A stretch of 64,000 nucleotides of DNA, from positions 3,658,001 through 3,722,000 of the forward strand of contig NZ_CP107958.1 of the NCBI RefSeq assembly GCF_036075115.1. The letters are read 5' to 3'. Each line of letters starts with the position of its first letter. Position 1 is the first letter of the stretch. Below are positions 59,632 through 64,000 of the stretch, one piece after another. This stretch comes from Streptomyces sp. NBC_00377. GTDB taxonomy: Bacteria; Actinomycetota; Actinomycetes; Streptomycetales; Streptomycetaceae. Both the position numbers and the translations under genes were made by a program. A model generated the notes under the pieces. The model was not told the DNA's origin, made no database searches, and was given only the letters and a program-made list of their open reading frames with translations.

Positions 59632-60258
59632 TTGAGCATGGCCGACCGCCACATCACCGCCCTCATGCGCCAGATCGCGACGCGCGACGCCATCGAGCTC
59701 GTCCACCCGTTCGCGGAGCTGGAGACGTTCGCCGCTCTGGTCTACATCGCCGAGTGCTACGGCTTCCGGTACGAGAGCGTGCGCCTCGTCGGCAAACACC
59801 GCATCATGCACATCCAGCTGGTGCGGGACCCCGGCCCCTGGGCCCGCCGGCGCGCCGAGGCGAACACGGCGGCGTTCCCCGACCCGGGCCCCGGCCGCCC
59901 GGTGCCGGGTATGTACCTGGGCTCGCTGACCCCGGTCCCCGAGGCGCAGGCCGACGTGGACGTGCTCACGGCGCTCATCCGTCACGACGCGCTGGGCGCG
60001 GCCGCCAACCGCAAGCAGATGCTGGCCATCGGCTGGGGTGCCGCGGTGCTGTTCCTGCTGATGGCCCCGCTGACCGGCGCGTATGCCGTCCTGCTCCCGC
60101 TCGCCGTGCTGATGCCGCTGTTCATGCTGGGCGCCCTGCGGGTGAACACGAGCCGGCGCGCGAAGCTGGCGCGGCGGCTCACGGCGGCCGGCTGTACTCC
60201 TGTGCGGGACGCGGCGGGGCTGGAGCGGTACGTACGACCGGTCCCCCAGGGCTTCTGA
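59632..60258 (+). CDS. Uncharacterised membrane protein
   Basis: 208-aa protein. A soluble N-terminal ~110 residues (HPFAELETFAALVYIAECYG, VRLVGKHRIMHIQLVRD) precede two membrane helices at about 133-170 (AVLFLLMAPLTGAYAVLLPLA, then VLMPLFMLG), then a basic cytoplasmic tail. No domain recognised. TTG at 59632 with GGAG 6 nt upstream; ATG at 59638 is equally possible. Confidence 0.68.
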   Translation: MSMADRHITALMRQIATRDAIELVHPFAELETFAALVYIAECYGFRYESVRLVGKHRIMHIQLVRDPGPWARRRAEANTAAFPDPGPGRPVPGMYLGSLTPVPEAQADVDVLTALIRHDALGAAANRKQMLAIGWGAAVLFLLMAPLTGAYAVLLPLAVLMPLFMLGALRVNTSRRAKLARRLTAAGCTPVRDAAGLERYVRPVPQGF

Positions 60259-60339
60259 CCCGCGGTTGCGGTCTCCGGCTCCGGCGCCCGACGCCGATAC
60301 CGGACAGTGGATGTCGGGTATCGGGGTCACACTCGCGGT

Positions 60340-60813
60340 ATGACAGCGAACTGGGCGGCCTTCGCCGCAGCCGAACCCGCACTCGCGAAGATCACCGAGG
60401 ACCGCTTCGGGGCCTTCACGCACCACGTCCTGGCGACCTTGCGCAAGGACGGCTCCCCGCGCACCACCGGCATCGAGGTCCGTTTCCTCGGCGGAGAGCT
60501 GTGGCTCGGCATGATGCCGGGCTCCCTCAAGGCCCTCGACCTGCGCCGTGACCCCCGCTTCTGCCTCCAGGCCAACCCCGGCGAGGGGACCGGGATGGGC
60601 GGGGGCGACGTACGGATCGCGGGGCGCGCGGCCGAGGCGGCGGACGGGCCGGCGAAGTCGGCGTACGTGAAAGAGGTGGAACCGCCGCAGCCGTTCCACC
60701 TCTTCCGCACCGAGCTGACGGAGGTCGTACGGACCTACGTCGAGGACGACACGTATCTGGTCGCCCAGGTCTGGAAGCCCGGAGAGGCGGTGCGCACTCT
60801 CAAGCGGACCTGA
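60340..60813 (+). CDS. Pyridoxamine 5'-phosphate oxidase-fold protein
   Basis: 157-aa split-barrel flavin/F420-binding fold protein (PNPOx-like): HHVLATLRKDGSPRTTGIEV and GELWLGMMPGSLKALDLRRD are the typical first strands. Such proteins use FMN or F420 for small-molecule reduction, or bind haem; the role here is unknown. ATG at 60340; there is no Shine-Dalgarno sequence and the message may be leaderless. Confidence 0.82.
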   Translation: MTANWAAFAAAEPALAKITEDRFGAFTHHVLATLRKDGSPRTTGIEVRFLGGELWLGMMPGSLKALDLRRDPRFCLQANPGEGTGMGGGDVRIAGRAAEAADGPAKSAYVKEVEPPQPFHLFRTELTEVVRTYVEDDTYLVAQVWKPGEAVRTLKRT

Positions 60814-60829
60814 CCCCTGCTGTCAGGGG
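60814..60829. terminator. Short hairpin between convergent genes
   Basis: CCCCTG-ctgt-CAGGGG, 6-bp stem, between the PNPOx-like gene and guaA. Weak. Confidence 0.45.
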
Positions 60830-60842
60830 ATCCTGGGAAGGC

Positions 60843-62423
60843 CTACTCCCACTCGATCGTGCCCGGCGGCTTCGAGGTCACGTCGACGACGACGCGGTTG
60901 ACGTCGCGGACCTCGTTGGTGATCCGGGTGGAGATCTTCGCAAGGACGTCGTAGGGCAGCCGCGACCAGTCGGCCGTCATGGCGTCCTCGGAGGAGACCG
61001 GACGCAGGACGATCGGGTGGCCGTAGGTGCGGCCGTCGCCCTGGACGCCGACACTGCGGACGTCCGCGAGCAGGACCACCGGGCACTGCCAGATCTCACG
61101 GTCGAGACCGGCGGCCGTCAGCTCCTCGCGGGCGATCGCGTCGGCGTCGCGGAGCAGGTCGAGACGGTCCTTGGTGACCTCGCCCACAATCCGGATACCG
61201 AGGCCGGGGCCGGGGAACGGCTGGCGCTGGACGATCTCCTCGGGCAGGCCGAGTTCCTGGCCGACCATGCGGACCTCGTCCTTGAACAGCTGGCGCAGCG
61301 GCTCGATCAGCTGGAACTCGAGGTCCTCCGGCAGCCCGCCCACGTTGTGGTGGGACTTGATGTTCGCGGTGCCGGTACCGCCGCCCGACTCGACGACGTC
61401 CGGGTACAGCGTGCCCTGGACGAGGAACTCCACGGCCGGGCCCTCGTCCGCGATGATCTCCGCCTGGGCCTGCTCGAAGACCCGGATGAACTCGCGGCCG
61501 ATGATCTTCCGCTTCTCCTCGGGGTCCGAGACGCCCTTGAGGGCGGTGAGGAAGCGCTCCTCCGCGTCCACGACCTTCAGCTGGACGCCGGTCGCGGCCA
61601 CGAAGTCCTTCTCGACCTGCTCGGTCTCGCCCTTGCGCATCAGACCGTGGTCGACGTACACGCAGGTCAGCTGGGAGCCGATGGCCTTCTGCACGAGGGC
61701 CGCGGCGACCGCCGAGTCCACACCGCCGGAGAGGCCGCAGATGGCGCGCTTGTCACCGACCTGCTCGCGGATGGCGGCGACCTGCTCGTCGATGACGTTG
61801 CCGGTGGTCCAGTCCGGGCTCAGACCCGCGCCCCGGTACAGGAAGTGCTCCAGCACCTGCTGCCCGTGCGTGGAGTGCATGACCTCGGGGTGGTACTGGA
61901 CGCCGTAGAGCTTCTTCTCGTCGTTCTCGAAGGCGGCGACCGGGACGACGTCCGTGGAGGCGCTGACGCTGAAGCCCTCGGGGGCCGCGGAGCAGGCGTC
62001 TCCGTGCGACATCCACACGGCCTGCTCGGCCGGGGTGCCCTCGAAGAGGGTGGAGGAGGCGCGGGAGACGCGCAGCTCGGTGCGGCCGTACTCACGGGCG
62101 CCGGTGTTGTCGACGGTGCCGCCGAGGGTCTGCGCCATCAGCTGGAAGCCGTAGCACATGCCGAACACGGGGACGCCGGCCTCGAAGATCTCGCGGTCGA
62201 GACGGGGGGCGCCCTCCTCGTACACGGACGACGGGCCGCCGGAGAGGATGATCGCCGCCGGGTTCCTGGCGAGCATCTCCTGGACCGGCATGGTGCTCGG
62301 CACGATCTCGCTGTAGACCCGCGCCTCGCGGACTCGGCGGGCGATGAGCTGGGCGTACTGCGCACCGAAGTCGACGACCAGGACGGTGTCGGGGGCGGCG
62401 GCAGTAGGAGTCGCTGATGACAC
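60843..62423 (-). CDS. guaA: GMP synthase (glutamine-hydrolysing)
   Basis: 526-aa GuaA, which converts XMP to GMP. The N-terminal class I glutamine amidotransferase domain has the nucleophile Cys in PVFGMCYGFQLMAQ (about residue 95) and GGPSSVYEEG. The ATP pyrophosphatase domain has GLSGGVDSAVAAAL (about residue 230). The C-terminal dimerisation domain ends DVTSKPPGTIEWE. GTG at 62423 with GGAAGG 7 nt upstream gives normal length; the longer open frame is spurious. Confidence 0.97.
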   Translation of the reverse strand: MSSATPTAAAPDTVLVVDFGAQYAQLIARRVREARVYSEIVPSTMPVQEMLARNPAAIILSGGPSSVYEEGAPRLDREIFEAGVPVFGMCYGFQLMAQTLGGTVDNTGAREYGRTELRVSRASSTLFEGTPAEQAVWMSHGDACSAAPEGFSVSASTDVVPVAAFENDEKKLYGVQYHPEVMHSTHGQQVLEHFLYRGAGLSPDWTTGNVIDEQVAAIREQVGDKRAICGLSGGVDSAVAAALVQKAIGSQLTCVYVDHGLMRKGETEQVEKDFVAATGVQLKVVDAEERFLTALKGVSDPEEKRKIIGREFIRVFEQAQAEIIADEGPAVEFLVQGTLYPDVVESGGGTGTANIKSHHNVGGLPEDLEFQLIEPLRQLFKDEVRMVGQELGLPEEIVQRQPFPGPGLGIRIVGEVTKDRLDLLRDADAIAREELTAAGLDREIWQCPVVLLADVRSVGVQGDGRTYGHPIVLRPVSSEDAMTADWSRLPYDVLAKISTRITNEVRDVNRVVVDVTSKPPGTIEWE

Positions 62424-62547
62424 GGGGGCCTTCCGGCGGTGGGGCGGGGTCTCTGTGTGACCCGATTCTACCGAGGCGGGCGCGGGACCGGACCCGGCGC
62501 CGGAGGCACCACCGCGTCTCAGGATGCGAACCGCCTCGCGAACCGCC

Positions 62548-62576
62548 TTGGACCTCACCCCGCGACCCTGCATACT
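62548..62576 (+). promoter_or_regulatory. Predicted promoter of the chorismate mutase leader transcript
   Basis: TTGGAC at 62548-62553 and CATACT at 62571-62576 with a 17-bp spacer fit a vegetative sigma promoter. The expected start point, about 7 nt after the -10, falls on the ATG at 62583, implying a leaderless leader-peptide mRNA. Confidence 0.6.
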
Positions 62577-62582
62577 GACCGC

Positions 62583-62654
62583 ATGCTTTCGCACACGACC
62601 TTCGTCTTTACCTATGGCAACCGGCCCACCGGCTGCCATGGTCGTGCTGCTTGA
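62583..62654 (+). CDS. Putative aromatic leader peptide (attenuator)
   Basis: 23-codon ORF in front of the chorismate mutase gene that begins MLSHTTFVFTYGNRP. The Phe-Val-Phe-Thr-Tyr run is the kind of control-codon cluster used in ribosome-mediated attenuation, where stalling at Phe/Tyr codons would prevent the terminator from forming. A smaller hairpin (GGCAACCGG / CCGGCTGCC, 62616-62637) overlaps the end of the peptide and could be the pause structure. There is no Shine-Dalgarno sequence, but the ATG coincides with the predicted transcription start. Not confirmed by comparison. Confidence 0.55.
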   Translation: MLSHTTFVFTYGNRPTGCHGRAA

Positions 62655-62678
62655 GCAACTGACGAGCGACTTCCCAGG

Positions 62679-62705
62679 CGCCCCGGGCCGACAAGGCCCG
62701 GGGCG
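62679..62705 (+). terminator. Attenuator hairpin upstream of chorismate mutase
   Basis: Perfect 11-bp stem CGCCCCGGGCC / GGCCCGGGGCG with a GACAA loop, then a T/C-rich stretch (TCTGTCGTTCTTCC). It lies between the leader peptide and the chorismate mutase start, where an ordinary terminator has no upstream gene to serve. Confidence 0.7.
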
Positions 62706-62766
62706 TCTGTCGTTCTTCCCGGGTCCTGCCGCTCCGGGGCCTCCCGTACCCACCACAGGAGCCCCC

Positions 62767-63048
62767 ATGACCGCCATCGACGTGACCGGCGCCCGCACCT
62801 CCGAGGCCGCCGACGTGATCACCGGCGCCCGTGAGCGCATCGACGCGCTCGACGACCGGATCATCGGTCTGATCCAGGAACGGATGGCCGTCTCGGCCGT
62901 CATCCAGGAGGCGCGGATCACCTCCGGCGGCCGGCGCGTGAACCTCTCCCGTGAGATGGAGGTCCTCGGCCACTACAGGGACGCCCTCGGCAAGCCCGGC
63001 ACCCCGCTGGCGATGACGCTGCTCGAACTGTGCCGGGGGCGTGTCTGA
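62767..63048 (+). CDS. Chorismate mutase (AroQ type)
   Basis: 93-aa monofunctional AroQ-class chorismate mutase that makes prephenate for phenylalanine and tyrosine synthesis. It is all-helical with the conserved pattern RERIDALDDRIIGLIQERMAV, then R/K residues in EARITSGGRRVNLSREMEVL and an end helix LAMTLLELCRG. Size fits the short actinobacterial type. ATG at 62767 with CAGGAGC upstream. Expression is probably controlled by the leader peptide and hairpin directly before it. Confidence 0.9.
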   Translation: MTAIDVTGARTSEAADVITGARERIDALDDRIIGLIQERMAVSAVIQEARITSGGRRVNLSREMEVLGHYRDALGKPGTPLAMTLLELCRGRV

Positions 63049-63657
63049 GGTCGGGCGTCAGTTCGGCCCTCTTCTCACCCGTACGGCGCGTGACCGCCGC
63101 CCGGACGGCCTCGTTGGTCCCGGTGTCCGCTCCAGCCAGGGGCGGGCCCGGAACAACCACGCGTGGCTCGCCGGAGCGATGAGGCGTACGGATCGTGCAG
63201 TGCGCCGTGGGACCTCGCTCCGTACAGGTGACCGGACGGCAGGGGACAGCAGTCCGGTCACCCAAGAGAACGGCCGGTCCCGGGGACGCCCGGGACCGAG
63301 CCGACCGGCGAAAAATGCAAAAATGCACAAGGCTGGGTCAAACGGTTGCGGGGGCCGCGCTCATCCAGCACGATGCGTAGAAAGCCCCGAACACCCCCAA
63401 GTCCCCCTACAGGCAACCGTCTTACGCGTTGCCCGTACTGCCAGAGGTCCAGGCCAGCGGCGCGACCCCCCGGCGCCGCTCCCCGGCACCGGCGCTGCCC
63501 TGACGCCGGTGCTGACGATAAAGAAGGGCCTCGCGGATCCGTCCCGCGGGGCCCTTCGTCATGCCCGGGGCGAGCCCGCCTCGGCGTCGGCGGGTGTGGC
63601 TCGCACGGGCGGGCGGGCGGTGTGACGGACGTCGGCCGGAGCGGCGGGTGCGGTGAC
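63049..63657. other. Gene-free spacer with two strong hairpins
   Basis: No supported ORF. Hairpin 1: GGTCCCGGG (63276-63284) with CCCGGGACC (63289-63297), extended by CGGC/GCCG flanks, which may terminate the chorismate mutase transcript. Hairpin 2: AAGGGCCTCGCGG (63524-63536) with CCGCGGGGCCCTT (63544-63556), far from any gene. Between them, at 63310-63345, is an unusually A-rich tract followed by about 180 nt of undefined sequence; a small RNA ending at hairpin 2 is possible. Confidence 0.45.
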
Positions 63658-63848
63658 GGTGACTGGCGCGACCCATGCGGTCGCCGTGCCCGGTGCGGCG
63701 GGGTGCGGCTGTAGTGACCGGTGCGGCGGGGTGCGACTCTCGTGACCGGTGCGGCGGAGTGCGGCTCTCGTGACCGGTGCGGCGGGGTGCGGCTCTCGTG
63801 ACCGGTGCCGCGGAATGTGGATATCGCGACCGGTGCGGCGGGTGTGAC
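63658..63848. repeat. 28-bp tandem repeat array
   Basis: Copies of a 28-bp unit start at 63686, 63714, 63742, 63770, 63798 and 63826, with a degenerate copy near 63658. Each unit begins GTGACCGGTGCGGCGGGG, followed by TGCGGCTCTC. It is tandem with no spacers, so not CRISPR. It gives fake open frames on the minus strand. Confidence 0.85.
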
Positions 63849-63854
63849 ACGAGC

Positions 63855-63871
63855 CACATAAAGATTATGTG
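63855..63871. promoter_or_regulatory. AT-rich inverted repeat before the last gene
   Basis: CACATAA-aga-TTATGTG, perfect 7-bp arms, about 110 nt upstream of the ATG at 63981 and just after the 28-bp repeats. Candidate operator or promoter element of that gene. Confidence 0.4.
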
Positions 63872-63980
63872 AGCTGCGTACAACGGTTCTCGGCCATCAC
63901 GGGTCACACCCAGTGAACCAAGGCCCACTCCCACACCCCCATGCGGAAGGCCTCCTCCCCACTGGATCCACCGAGGTCTT

Positions 63981-64000
63981 CATGAAGCTCCGCCGCTCAC
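63981..64000 (+). CDS. Start of a gene cut by the window edge
   Basis: ATG at 63981 preceded by GAGGTCTTC; only about six codons (MKLRRS) are in the window. The basic start could be the n-region of a signal peptide. No identity can be given. Confidence 0.35.

Noticed and set aside
63658..63848. CRISPR-like periodic repeats of 28 bp
   Set aside because: Units are directly adjacent with no spacers, and no cas genes are in the window.
63258..63857. A minus-strand frame of 199 codons with RTPPHRSRE-type repeats
   Set aside because: It is a reading of the 28-bp tandem array and flanking spacer; no motifs or ribosome site, and composition is unlike streptomycete proteins.

Overview
The window is a 64 kb piece of a high-GC actinobacterial chromosome, almost certainly from a Streptomyces. 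The grounds are the very strong G/C bias at third codon positions, frequent GTG and TTG starts, 4-nt stop/start overlaps, and a housekeeping gene order (mdh, folD, purH-purN, sucCD, icmB-like, pcrA, guaA, chorismate mutase) that matches my recollection of the S. coelicolor core region around SCO478x-SCO483x. I see no insertion sequence, prophage, CRISPR array, rRNA or tRNA.

Layout. 1-4.7 kb: a flavin monooxygenase/class IV aminotransferase pair, then a MocR-type regulator between two AhpD-like paralogs. 4.7-13.3 kb: a choline-to-glycine-betaine operon (betaine aldehyde dehydrogenase, choline dehydrogenase, and a quaternary-amine ABC transporter with a fused double permease), divergent from a MarR-GNAT fusion protein. 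13.4-28.1 kb: central metabolism (mdh, folD, purH, purN, sucD, sucC) interleaved with small membrane-linked regulators, including two tandem HTH proteins with membrane anchors and an HTH/sigma-like/membrane fusion. 28.1-29.6 kb: a gene-poor, repeat-bearing gap. 29.6-38.1 kb: a divergent MoxR ATPase, DUF5682, VWA, SWIM zinc finger and DUF5691 cassette, related to the uncharacterised E. coli yehL-yehM-yehP-yehQ genes. 38.2-49.2 kb: an IcmB-like cobalamin-binding subunit, a lipase, an M23 peptidase, the PcrA helicase and two NlpC/P60 hydrolases; the first hydrolase lies behind what looks like a c-di-AMP (ydaO-type) riboswitch. 49.2-55.2 kb: an ECF sigma factor with a membrane partner, then a PspC-type sensor kinase/response regulator pair divergent from a PspC/LiaF-like protein. 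55.2-62.4 kb: assorted membrane and small enzyme genes, ending with guaA. 62.5-64 kb: chorismate mutase behind an apparently leaderless aromatic leader peptide and attenuator hairpin, then a repeat-containing spacer and the first codons of another gene.

How they work together. Purine and folate one-carbon metabolism are represented by folD, purN, purH and guaA, and the TCA cycle by mdh and sucCD. Envelope maintenance and stress sensing are represented by M23, two P60 hydrolases, the PspC/LiaF-like module and the ECF module. Osmoprotection is represented by the betaine operon. The least understood unit is the MoxR-VWA-SWIM-DUF5682-DUF5691 cassette. The most specific new regulatory prediction is the leader-peptide attenuator in front of chorismate mutase. 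All functional calls come from reading protein sequences by eye; no database searches were run.
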